Source: JBDZUZ01 sp040255445
Lineage (GTDB): Bacteria > Planctomycetota > Phycisphaerae > Phycisphaerales > UBA1924
DNA length: 49,577 nucleotides
Assembly: GCA_040255445.1 (NCBI GenBank)
Contig: JBDZUZ010000011.1
Coordinates: forward strand, 1-49,577
Direction of reading: 5' to 3'
Shown here one piece after another: positions 1 to 8,877 of the stretch. The notes beneath the pieces were generated by a model that saw only the letters and a list, made by a program, of their open reading frames with translations, made no database searches and was not told the origin of the DNA. Within the stretch, counting starts at the first letter, position 1. Each line of letters begins with the position of its first letter. A program made the position numbers and the translations under genes.

Positions 1-20
1 CTGGAAGGCGACGACGGCGA

Positions 21-2036
21 TCACGATGAGCAGGCCCATCCCGCCGAAGCCGCCCCCGCCTTCCCCGCCCACACGGTCGCCCCCCGCTCGATGATTCCCC
101 CGACCAGCCGCTCGATCTCCGCAAAGTCCCGCCGCGAATCCTCGTACACCCGCCCGATCGACGACCCCGGCAGGATGTCATGAAACTGCTGCAACAGCAG
201 CAGCTTCCAGGCCTTGTCCAGCGCAGCCCGATCGTCCTCGCTCACGGTCTCGCCCGCGCCTGAAATCAACAGCTCCGCCAGCCGCAGCCGCTGCTCCGCC
301 CTCCGGTTCGCCTGCTTGATCCACGCTTGTGTCGTCAGCGTCCCCCGGTGCAGTTCGAGGTACAGCTCACCGATCCACAGCGGCACATCCCCGCCCGCCG
401 CGCGGATGGTCGCGATATCCGCGTGCAGCGCATCGCAGAACGCCGTTGCCGTCGACATTCGCACCGCCGGCAACCCCTCGCACCCCTTCGACAGCTGCGC
501 GTACCGGATACTCCGCGCTGTCGGCCCGCCGCCGCCATCGCCGTACCCGAACGGCTGCATCCACCGCACCGGAGCCGCCTCCTTCCCAACACCCGCGGCC
601 ACTCCCATCGGCGCCCGCCGCTTCGCGGTGTTCGTTTCGCCCCGCCGCAGTTCCTTGGGCGTGTTGACCGCGTTGTAATCCTGCCCCGGCGTGTTGTGCC
701 CGATCACCTCGCTCCCATCGATCCCCCGCCAGCGGAACGTCGTGTGCGGGAACGGGTTGCTCTGGTTCCACCACAGCTTGTTGGTGATGAAAGTGTCCAA
801 GCCCCCCAGCCGCATGATCTGCGGCAACGCGGCGTTGTACCCGAACGTGTCGGGGATGTACAGGTGCCGCTGCGCACCCTTCTCGCCAAACCGCGACCGC
901 CACCACCGGTCCGCGTGCAGCATCTGCCGCGCCAGCGATTCCCCGCTGGGCACATTCACATCCGGCTCGATCCACATCCCCCCGCCCGCCTCCCAGCGCC
1001 CTTCCTTCACGCGCTTGGCGATCTCCGCGAAGAGCGCGGGGGCATCCTCCTCAACCCACGCGTACTGCTGCGTCTGGCTGGCAAGGAAACAGAACTCCGG
1101 CTCCCGCTCCATCAGCCGGATCACGTTCGAAAAACTCCGCATCGCTTTGCGCTTCGTCTCGCGCAGCGGCCACAACCACGCCGTGTCCAGATGCGCGTGC
1201 CCGACCGCGTGGCACACCGTCGCCGATGAAGCCGGCGCTTCGATCGCCGCATCCAGCACCCGCTCCGCCTCCGCCGCGCCCTCGAAGGGCTCGGCATCAC
1301 CGACCAGATTCGTCGCCGCCCGCAGCGCCTCTTCCAGCACTCTCGCCCGCGGCGAATCCTCCGGCAGTTCCTTCAACAGCCCCAGCGCGAAAGCGTACTT
1401 CCACGCGAGCTCCTGCAACCCGCCGCGAACCTCGACCAGCTCCGCCACCTCGAACCGCCCCGGCGTTGCGCTCCGCCACCGCGCGTGCACCTCGCTGTCG
1501 TCCCATTCAAACCCCGTCACACCGAACGGGTGGTTGCACGCCGCTTCTATATAGATCTCGAACCGCTCACCACTCTTCATCCGCGGCAAGACATCCGAAA
1601 GCCGCACCCGGTCACGGTTGATATCCATCCCCTGCACCGGCCGCCAACCTGTGCCATCAGCTGCCCGCCCCCACACCATCGCCTCCGTCCCCGAGCTGAA
1701 CCGCAGCCAAACATCCTCCAGCGCGGCGCCGACCTCCTCCGCCCGCGGTACAACCCCCCGCACCCGAAACCACGCCGTCGACCACTTCGGCCCCCAAGCC
1801 CACGGCGGCGACACCGGCTCAAACGACGCCCTCACCGCCTCCTCAACCCCAACCAGCGGCGCCCGCGCATCCGCGAACTGAGCGACCCCAACCTCCAACC
1901 CCACCCCCGGCCCACTCTGTCCCTTTGTCCCTTTGTCCCTCTGTCCCTCCCCCAGCACGCGCACCGCCGCCCCCTCCAACACATCGCGGAGAAAAACGCC
2001 GAACCGCTTCACCGAAAGCTCACGCGCACTGTCCAT
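21..2036 (-). CDS. GH38 alpha-mannosidase, C-terminus missing or frameshifted
   Basis: A glycoside hydrolase family 38 enzyme that would remove alpha-mannosyl residues using a bound divalent metal. Seen: the metal-binding motif GHAHLDTAW near residue 280, the nucleophile motif PDTFGY about 120 residues later, and FHDILPG in the helical middle domain. I chose the ATG at 2036 over an in-frame TTG at 2042. The 671-residue product ends just after the middle domain, whereas family members usually run 800-1000 residues with a C-terminal beta-sandwich. Beyond residue 660 another frame stays open to the window edge (GLLIVIAVVAF), so a frameshift in the G-rich tract around 40-70 is possible. An 8-bp repeat array is read in frame near residue 35. 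Family assignment is firm; the gene end is uncertain. Confidence 0.85.
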   Translation of the reverse strand: MDSARELSVKRFGVFLRDVLEGAAVRVLGEGQRDKGTKGQSGPGVGLEVGVAQFADARAPLVGVEEAVRASFEPVSPPWAWGPKWSTAWFRVRGVVPRAEEVGAALEDVWLRFSSGTEAMVWGRAADGTGWRPVQGMDINRDRVRLSDVLPRMKSGERFEIYIEAACNHPFGVTGFEWDDSEVHARWRSATPGRFEVAELVEVRGGLQELAWKYAFALGLLKELPEDSPRARVLEEALRAATNLVGDAEPFEGAAEAERVLDAAIEAPASSATVCHAVGHAHLDTAWLWPLRETKRKAMRSFSNVIRLMEREPEFCFLASQTQQYAWVEEDAPALFAEIAKRVKEGRWEAGGGMWIEPDVNVPSGESLARQMLHADRWWRSRFGEKGAQRHLYIPDTFGYNAALPQIMRLGGLDTFITNKLWWNQSNPFPHTTFRWRGIDGSEVIGHNTPGQDYNAVNTPKELRRGETNTAKRRAPMGVAAGVGKEAAPVRWMQPFGYGDGGGGPTARSIRYAQLSKGCEGLPAVRMSTATAFCDALHADIATIRAAGGDVPLWIGELYLELHRGTLTTQAWIKQANRRAEQRLRLAELLISGAGETVSEDDRAALDKAWKLLLLQQFHDILPGSSIGRVYEDSRRDFAEIERLVGGIIERGATVWAGKAGAASAGWACSS
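1915..1946. repeat. 8-bp tandem repeat array, 4 copies (CTCTGTCC/CTTTGTCC)
   Basis: Four consecutive 8-base units (CTCTGTCC, CTTTGTCC, CTTTGTCC, CTCTGTCC) lie inside the 5' part of the mannosidase gene, where they encode a short basic polar stretch (GQRDKGTKGQ). The same unit occurs as four copies in the same orientation at 7344-7375, so this is a dispersed repeat and not a local slippage product. Confidence 0.8.
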
Positions 2037-2114
2037 GCTCAAGAATCCCCGTCAAAATCGCCACGAAAGAAACCAGCGGTCCAAGCGTATCGACGAACCC
2101 CGCCCGCCGCGGCG

Positions 2115-2120
2115 TACGCT
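2115..2120 (+). promoter_or_regulatory. -10-like hexamer TACGCT of a possibly leaderless lysA
   Basis: TACGCT ends nine bases before the lysA ATG at 2130 and there is no Shine-Dalgarno sequence between them. Transcription from this element would begin at or next to the start codon. No convincing -35 element is seen. The same arrangement recurs before other genes in the window. Confidence 0.4.
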
Positions 2121-2129
2121 TCGCCTCCC

Positions 2130-3524
2130 ATGGACCCATTCCGCTATTCCGACGGCGTGCTCACCTGCGATGGTCTCCCCATCGGGCCCATCGCCGACCG
2201 CTTCGGCACCCCCCTCTACCTCTACTCCGCCGCGGCGATCGCCGCCAACTACCGGGCCGTCGCCGACGCCTTCGCAGACCTCAACCCGACGATCTGCTAC
2301 GCCGTCAAGGCCAACAGCAACCTGCACATCCTCCGCCGCCTCGCAGCGCTCGGCAGCGGCATGGATGTCGTCTCCGGCAACGAGCTCGACCGCGCCTGGC
2401 TCGCTGGCGTCCCCATGGACCGAATCACCTTCGCCGGCACCGGCAAGACGCAGGCCGAGCTCCACGCAGCCCTCAGCGGCGAGCACTCCCCGCTCGCCCG
2501 CGTAATTAGAGACCGGGCCGGCGACCTGAAAAACCCCCGCGGCGAAACCCCGCACCGCCGCGGCCCCGTCGGACTCATCAACGCCGAGTCCGAGGGCGAA
2601 CTCGAGCGCATTGCCGACATCGCCGCGGAGCTCGGCGTCACCGCCCGCGCCTGCCTGCGCATCAATCCCGATGTCGATGCCCACACCCACGCCTACACGA
2701 CGACCGGCAAGAAAGAGAACAAGTTCGGCGTCGATATCGGCCGCGCTGCCGAGATCTTCGCCAGCTTCAAGGACCGCCGCGGCCTGAACCTCACGGGGCT
2801 GCACATGCACCTGGGTTCGCCGATCGCCTCGCCCCAGCCGTACATCGAGGGCATCACCGCGGCCCTCGCGCTCATCGACGATCTCACCGCCCGCGGCCAC
2901 AGCATCACCGCGCTCAACATCGGCGGCGGGTACGGCGTCGATTACGGCAACGCCCCCGCCGGGCGCGCTCCATCGCCGATCGCCGACTTCGCCAGGGCGA
3001 TCGTGCCGCTCCTCAAGGACCGCGCAGCCCGCGGCCTGCGCATCCTGCTCGAGCCCGGCCGCTGCATCGTCGCGCCCGCCGGCATCCTTCTGTCGCGGGT
3101 GCAGTACACCAAACGCGGCCGCACCAAGACCTTCATCATCGGCGATGCCGGGGTGCACACGCTCGTCCGCCCCGCGCTCTACCAGGCGTACCACTTCATC
3201 TGGCCGGCGCGGGTCGCCCCCGAGCACACGCCCGCATCCGGCGCCGAGAAGCAGGACCTGCCGGGGCTGACCACATGCGATGTCGTCGGCCCGGTGTGCG
3301 AATCCTCGGACTTTCTCGCCATGAACCGCGACCTCCCGCCCGTCGCCGCGGGCGACCTGCTCGCCGTCTTCACCGCCGGGGCGTACGGCATGTCGATGTC
3401 GTCCAACTACAACGAGCATCTGCGCCCCGCCGAGGTGCTCGTAGAGAACGGTGAGCCCCGGCTCATCCGCGCCCGCCAGGACCCGCTCGCGCTCCTCCAT
3501 GATGAACTCGCCGCGGGGGCCTGA
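2130..3524 (+). CDS. lysA: Diaminopimelate decarboxylase
   Basis: PLP-dependent decarboxylase (fold type III) that converts meso-diaminopimelate to L-lysine, the last step of lysine synthesis in the cytoplasm. Seen: the PLP-lysine motif CYAVKANSN near residue 53, the HLGS motif, the glycine-rich phosphate-binding motif NIGGGYG, EPGR, and the C-terminal VCESSD and AYGMSMSSNYN segments that complete the active site of the dimer. The 464-residue length is slightly above the usual 420. The open frame extends far upstream, but the ATG at 2130 starts directly at the conserved N-terminus (MDPFRYSDG) and lies 93 bases from the divergent mannosidase start. No ribosome binding site precedes it. Confidence 0.95.
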   Translation: MDPFRYSDGVLTCDGLPIGPIADRFGTPLYLYSAAAIAANYRAVADAFADLNPTICYAVKANSNLHILRRLAALGSGMDVVSGNELDRAWLAGVPMDRITFAGTGKTQAELHAALSGEHSPLARVIRDRAGDLKNPRGETPHRRGPVGLINAESEGELERIADIAAELGVTARACLRINPDVDAHTHAYTTTGKKENKFGVDIGRAAEIFASFKDRRGLNLTGLHMHLGSPIASPQPYIEGITAALALIDDLTARGHSITALNIGGGYGVDYGNAPAGRAPSPIADFARAIVPLLKDRAARGLRILLEPGRCIVAPAGILLSRVQYTKRGRTKTFIIGDAGVHTLVRPALYQAYHFIWPARVAPEHTPASGAEKQDLPGLTTCDVVGPVCESSDFLAMNRDLPPVAAGDLLAVFTAGAYGMSMSSNYNEHLRPAEVLVENGEPRLIRARQDPLALLHDELAAGA

Positions 3525-3548
3525 GACCGGTTGCAGCCGCTCCTCTGC

Positions 3549-3576
3549 TTGCGGCCGCCGCCGCGTCTGGTAGAGT
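3549..3576 (+). promoter_or_regulatory. Predicted sigma70-type promoter of the metacaspase operon
   Basis: TTGCGG at 3549-3554 and TAGAGT at 3571-3576 are separated by 16 bases, about 90 bases before the first gene of the operon (ATG 3668). Promoter spacing and -10 sequence are good; the -35 is approximate. Confidence 0.5.
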
Positions 3577-3667
3577 GATCCCGGGGAATGTGCCCGGGGT
3601 ACGGCTGAGTTCGCGCTGTGATCCGGGCCGGTTGGAGCAAAAAGCGCTCCAAGGAGGGCCGGCCGGC

Positions 3668-4546
3668 ATGGATGCTTCCCGCGATCCGTTCTCGACGGGC
3701 GATGTGCTCAAGCTCGTCATCGAGCGGCTCAAGAGCCAGACGCTGCTGTTTACCTTCGGCGTGCTCATCGTCATCGTCGTCGGCGCAGCCCTGCTCGGGC
3801 CGGACAAGGCGCTGCCGATCATCATCATCGTCGCCGTGCTCTTCCTCATCGGGCTGGCAGCGTTCCTGTTCGTCGAGCAGAAACAGAAACTGAACCGCGG
3901 CGACCCCGGCGCCACCAGCAAGGTCCTCAGAGAGCGCATCCACCAGATCAGCTCCGACCACGGCCTGGGTCTGAAGGTCTGGACCGAGCCCGCCGGCCCG
4001 CCCGCCGCGAAGGGTTCCACGCCCGGAGCCGTCGCCCGCGACATCGCCGTCATCGAGCACCCCGATGCGCCCAGACCCGACATCGCGGTGAAGCAGCTCG
4101 ATGAAGCCACGTACCGCGTCGGCGACCGCATCGTCGTCAAGTGCCAGGCGCAGCGCGATTGCCACATCACGATCCTGAACCTGGGCACCAGCGGCAAGCT
4201 CACCACGCTGCTCCCCAACCAGCAGCGCGCTGCCAACTTCGTCAAGGCCGGCGAGACCATCACCGTCCCCGGCCCCGGCGATTCGTTCCACCTGCAACTC
4301 TCCGGCCCGCCCGGCGTGGAACGCATCAAGGCGATCGCCACAGTCGAGGACAAGCCGATCATGAACGGCGATACCGGATCCATGTCGACCGGCGCTGCGC
4401 TTTTCCGCTCCGTCCCGCCCACAGCCGCCGCGCGCGACATCGCCGTCGTCAAAGACACTGTCGAGAAGCTCCCATCGGGAGCATGGGATGAAGCCGAAAC
4501 CACCGTCGTGGTCCAGCCCGCGGCACAGGAAGGGGGAACACCGTGA
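3668..4546 (+). CDS. DUF4384-domain membrane protein
   Basis: A 292-residue protein with two hydrophobic segments near residues 28-60 and a soluble region containing a DUF4384-like beta domain (YRVGDRIVVKCQAQRDCHI, followed by LLPNQ). In known proteins DUF4384 often occurs with or fused to caspase-like peptidases, and a caspase-fold gene lies three genes downstream. The start at 3668 is set by an excellent Shine-Dalgarno AAGGAGG at 3651-3657. First gene of a four-gene operon; its stop overlaps the GTG of the next gene (GTGA). The molecular role is unknown; an adaptor or ligand-sensing role is an inference. Confidence 0.75.
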   Translation: MDASRDPFSTGDVLKLVIERLKSQTLLFTFGVLIVIVVGAALLGPDKALPIIIIVAVLFLIGLAAFLFVEQKQKLNRGDPGATSKVLRERIHQISSDHGLGLKVWTEPAGPPAAKGSTPGAVARDIAVIEHPDAPRPDIAVKQLDEATYRVGDRIVVKCQAQRDCHITILNLGTSGKLTTLLPNQQRAANFVKAGETITVPGPGDSFHLQLSGPPGVERIKAIATVEDKPIMNGDTGSMSTGAALFRSVPPTAAARDIAVVKDTVEKLPSGAWDEAETTVVVQPAAQEGGTP

Positions 4547-4917
4547 TCTGTCCCAAATGCGGCGCTCAGGAGTCGGACGATGCCAGGTTCTGCGGCGCGT
4601 GCGGAGCGCCGATGAAGACCACGACGGGGCCCGCCGCGCCGCCCGTCGGCGGCGACCCGTCGACGCTCCCGCCGGCCCGCCCCGACCCGGCGATGGGCGA
4701 GCCCATCAAACCCGAACTCAAGTGGGGCGTGGTTGTCGGCACCGTGCTCATCCCGCTGGTGGGCATCATTATGGGCATCATCTTCATGGTCGATGCCAAC
4801 GCCTCTCCAGAAAAGAAGGAAGTCGGCAAGCTCTGGCTGATGGTCGGCATCGGGGCGATCGTGCTGCAGACGATCTGCTGGTGCGGCGTGGGCGCGCTGG
4901 CCGGCGGAGGATACTGA
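4543..4917 (+). CDS. Zinc-ribbon small membrane protein
   Basis: A 124-residue protein starting at GTG 4543, which overlaps the preceding stop by four bases. The N-terminus is a zinc ribbon (CPKCG, then CGACG about 14 residues later). A Pro-rich linker follows, then two predicted transmembrane helices (about residues 65-85 and 97-120). It is probably membrane anchored with the ribbon in the cytoplasm. A similar double CxxC ribbon ends the caspase-fold protein encoded two genes downstream, which suggests the two proteins act in the same complex or bind similar partners (inference). No enzymatic motif is seen. Confidence 0.75.
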   Translation: MICPKCGAQESDDARFCGACGAPMKTTTGPAAPPVGGDPSTLPPARPDPAMGEPIKPELKWGVVVGTVLIPLVGIIMGIIFMVDANASPEKKEVGKLWLMVGIGAIVLQTICWCGVGALAGGGY

Positions 4918-4918
4918 G

Positions 4919-5497
4919 TTGATCGCCGCCGCCACAACGCCGCGGGTGCATGAACCGTTGCACGCGCTGTGCGGTCCGCTCTGCCACCAGTTGACCGAGC
5001 GCAGCCCGGTGATCGCGGGCGAGCAGTTCCCGCTCTGCTGGCGCTGCGCCGGCATGTGCCTCGGCTTCACGGCCGCGCTTCTGGTCTGGCGCTGGCTCCG
5101 GTCCGCGGCGTACCCGTCGCCGCGGTCCGCGCCGCTGCTCGCCGCGGGGCTCGTGTCGCCGCTCCTGATCGATGGCGCCGCGGGCACGCTGGGCGTGTGG
5201 GCCTCGGACGGGCCCGCCCGCGCGGCGACGGGCGTTGCGTTCGGCGTCGGTGTGATCTGGCTGCTCTCGCTGCTCAGCGACCGGCCGCGATCCAAGGCGG
5301 TGCCGTTGCGGGCGATCGCGGCGGCGGCTTGCCTCGCCGCGGCGCTGGTCGCGCTGGCTGTGGCTGGTGTTGGAACGAGCGCGATCGCCTGGGCCGCGCT
5401 GGCCGGATGGGTCGGGATGGTTGGTGTGCTGGCCGCGGCGGTGTGGCGCCTCACGCGGCCGCGTACCAGCGCGATCGCCGCCGGAGGCGCTGCATGA
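4919..5497 (+). CDS. DUF2085 membrane protein
   Basis: A 192-residue polytopic membrane protein with the DUF2085 signature near the N-terminus: LCHQLTERSP, then the LCWRCAGMCLGF segment. Four or five hydrophobic helices follow. The start is TTG 4919, one base after the previous stop and preceded by GGAGG at 4906-4910, so translation is probably coupled. The gene ends in an ATGA overlap with the peptidase gene. The conserved Cys/His residues could bind a metal or a redox partner, but the function of the family is not established. Confidence 0.75.
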   Translation: MIAAATTPRVHEPLHALCGPLCHQLTERSPVIAGEQFPLCWRCAGMCLGFTAALLVWRWLRSAAYPSPRSAPLLAAGLVSPLLIDGAAGTLGVWASDGPARAATGVAFGVGVIWLLSLLSDRPRSKAVPLRAIAAAACLAAALVALAVAGVGTSAIAWAALAGWVGMVGVLAAAVWRLTRPRTSAIAAGGAA

Positions 5498-6669
5498 TCG
5501 AGGGCGGGCCCGAGTCGTACGCACTGATCATCGGCATCGGGACCTACCGCGATGAGCGGATCCCGCCGCTGCGGTTCGTGCACAGCGATGCCGAGGCGTT
5601 CAAAGCGACGCTGACCGATCCGACGCGCGGCTGCTTCAAGCCCGAGCATGTGCGGACGCTCCTCGACGACCAGGCCACCGCGTACAACATCAAGCACCAC
5701 ATCAGCGGCTGGCTCTTCAAGGAGGCGAGCGCGAACTCGACGGTCGTGGTCTTCTTCGCCGGGCACGGCCACATGGAGAGCGACCGGCTCGGGATCGAAA
5801 AGGACGGGCTCGCCAAGTACCTCCTCCCCTGGGACGCCTCGCCCGACAACCTCTTCGCATCCGCGATCTCCAACAACGAGTTCAACCGCCTGCTCTCGAC
5901 CGTGAAGGCGAAGCGCATGGTGATCTTCATGGATGCCTGCTACAGCGGCGGGCTGAGCTCGACCGGCGCCGGCTCGCGCGACATCGGCATGGTCGAGGAC
6001 CCCTTCAAGAAACTGACGGAGGGCGAGGGCCGCATCGTGATCGCCGCGGCGAAGCCGAACCAGCGGTCCTGGGAGGATGAATCGCTCGGGCACGGGATAT
6101 TCACGCACCATTTGATTGAAGCGCTTTCGGGCAAGGCAGATGCCGACGGCGACGGGTATGTCTCCATCCTCGAGGTCTTCCGCTACCTCGAGGAGCACGT
6201 GCCCGACTCTGCGCGGCGGCTGGCGAACAGCCTGCAGGAGCCGCTGCTCTGGGGCGATGTGGCGAAGGACATCCGCCTGACGGTGAACACCGAGAAGATC
6301 CGCCAGCTCAAGGCCGAACTCGACAAGGAACGCGCGGAACGCAAAGCGCAGCTCAAGCGGGCCCGCGAGGCGACGTTCCAATTGCTCACCGATGGTAAGA
6401 TCGACACACCCACCTCCCAGAAGATCCTCGAACTGATCGACCGGGAACCCGAAACCCTGATGCCCCGCGAGCGGACGGCGGTGGGGCTGCTCGAAGCGGT
6501 GATGCGCGGCGCGGTCGATGCCTCGCTGCTGGTGGATGCGGTGCAGGTCGCCGCGGCCGCCCGCGACGCCGCGCCGCGGGCGAGGTTCTGCACGAACTGC
6601 GGCGTCACCGCCAAACCCGGGCACAAGTTCTGCACCAGTTGCGGCGCACAGCTTCGCGTATCGACATAG
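5494..6669 (+). CDS. Metacaspase-like C14 peptidase with EF-hand-like loop and C-terminal zinc ribbon
   Basis: Caspase-fold cysteine peptidase, 391 residues. Seen: the N-terminal strand ALIIGIGTYRD, catalytic His91 in FFAGHGH and catalytic Cys149 in MDACYSGG. A perfect 12-residue EF-hand-like calcium loop follows at 216-227 (D216, D218, D220, G221, E227). Next come a charged coiled-coil region (about 262-300) and a C-terminal double CxxC zinc ribbon (FCTNCG, FCTSCG). The start is fixed by the ATGA overlap with the DUF2085 gene. Bacterial C14 proteins act in signalling or regulated cell death; calcium activation is an inference from the loop. Last gene of the four-gene operon. Confidence 0.9.
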   Translation: MIEGGPESYALIIGIGTYRDERIPPLRFVHSDAEAFKATLTDPTRGCFKPEHVRTLLDDQATAYNIKHHISGWLFKEASANSTVVVFFAGHGHMESDRLGIEKDGLAKYLLPWDASPDNLFASAISNNEFNRLLSTVKAKRMVIFMDACYSGGLSSTGAGSRDIGMVEDPFKKLTEGEGRIVIAAAKPNQRSWEDESLGHGIFTHHLIEALSGKADADGDGYVSILEVFRYLEEHVPDSARRLANSLQEPLLWGDVAKDIRLTVNTEKIRQLKAELDKERAERKAQLKRAREATFQLLTDGKIDTPTSQKILELIDREPETLMPRERTAVGLLEAVMRGAVDASLLVDAVQVAAAARDAAPRARFCTNCGVTAKPGHKFCTSCGAQLRVST

Positions 6670-6785
6670 CGAGAAGCTCCCGCCCCGGTGCCTCGATGCC
6701 CCATGCCTTGATGCCTTCCCCTGTATCAACCCGTCTGACCCGCCACCCACGCCGCCCTCGTCCATCGCGCCATTCGGTACGTCGG

Positions 6786-6791
6786 TACACT
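6786..6791 (+). promoter_or_regulatory. -10-like hexamer TACACT of a possibly leaderless gene
   Basis: TACACT lies seven bases before the ATG at 6799, with no Shine-Dalgarno sequence in between. Initiation would place the transcript start at the ATG. No good -35 element is visible. Confidence 0.4.
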
Positions 6792-6798
6792 CGCCGCC

Positions 6799-7320
6799 AT
6801 GACGACCCTGCACGCGACGCTCGATGCCCTGCGCCTGGTGGCACGTTCCCACCGGGGCGGGATCGACAAGAGCAGGCCCGCCGCGGCGGAGGTGTATGAC
6901 GGCTGGGCGAAGGAGGCATTTCCGGCCGGGGCGGTGAGTGCGGTGGAGTTGCGAAGCCTGATGGACGAGTTCCACCTGTACAGCGATGGGCTGGGCATCG
7001 GGCCGTACTTCCGACTCTGCGATGCGGCGGAGATCCACTGGTACGACGATGCGGGGCAACTGCTGACCGTGCACAATTGGGGGACGGGGGACTTCGACTG
7101 TCTGGCGTGCGTCGAGGGCCCGTACCCGCGCGGCTCGATCGTGTACTGCTGCCACGATCCGGAGATGCGGATGCCGGTGGCGAGGTCGTTCGCGGAGTGG
7201 GTCATGGGTCTGTGCATTGAGTGGATCGCGTACGGCGACATCACGCACCCACAGGATGTCGCAGAGACCGACCGCGAGCGGTACTGCGCGTACCGGATGC
7301 CGGAGGCGTGGCGGGTGTGA
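6799..7320 (+). CDS. Hypothetical protein, weak SMI1/KNR4-like character
   Basis: A 173-residue soluble acidic protein. I do not recognise it firmly. The middle (NWGTGDFDCLACVEGPYPRG) and the following RSFAEWVMG resemble the layout of SMI1/KNR4 (SUKH) proteins, which include toxin immunity proteins, but the match is loose. It stands alone between the metacaspase operon and the truncated polymerase gene, close to the 8-bp repeat array at 7344. A -10-like TACACT sits seven bases before the ATG. Function unknown. Confidence 0.6.
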   Translation: MTTLHATLDALRLVARSHRGGIDKSRPAAAEVYDGWAKEAFPAGAVSAVELRSLMDEFHLYSDGLGIGPYFRLCDAAEIHWYDDAGQLLTVHNWGTGDFDCLACVEGPYPRGSIVYCCHDPEMRMPVARSFAEWVMGLCIEWIAYGDITHPQDVAETDRERYCAYRMPEAWRV

Positions 7321-7343
7321 AGCGAGCGATTGATACGATTCAT

Positions 7344-7375
7344 CTCTGTCCCTCTGTCCCTCTGTCCCTCTGTCC
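7344..7375. repeat. 8-bp tandem repeat array, 4 copies of CTCTGTCC, at the dnaE2 breakpoint
   Basis: Four perfect copies of CTCTGTCC, matching the array at 1915-1946 in unit, copy number and orientation. Recognisable DnaE2 coding sequence begins at 7379, immediately after the array, so the repeat marks the point where the polymerase gene is broken. Confidence 0.85.
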
Positions 7376-7414
7376 CTCCTCACAATTCCCCCCGAAGACC
7401 CACGCACCTACCAA

Positions 7415-8857
<1,443 letters not shown>

Positions 8858-8877
8858 TGGCAGCCAATCCCTGGCGG

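Noticed and set aside
6690..6722. Short GATGCC/TGCCTTGATGCC-like runs after the metacaspase gene
   Set aside because: They look like degenerate short repeats, but too few and imperfect copies are visible to call a repeat family.
1915..7375. The 8-bp arrays as a CRISPR array
   Set aside because: Units are contiguous with no spacers and far too short.
3463..7407. A 1314-codon open frame on the minus strand opposite the metacaspase operon
   Set aside because: It is a GC-driven shadow. It has no recognisable domain and low-complexity composition, while the plus-strand frames carry clear families with coupled starts and stops.
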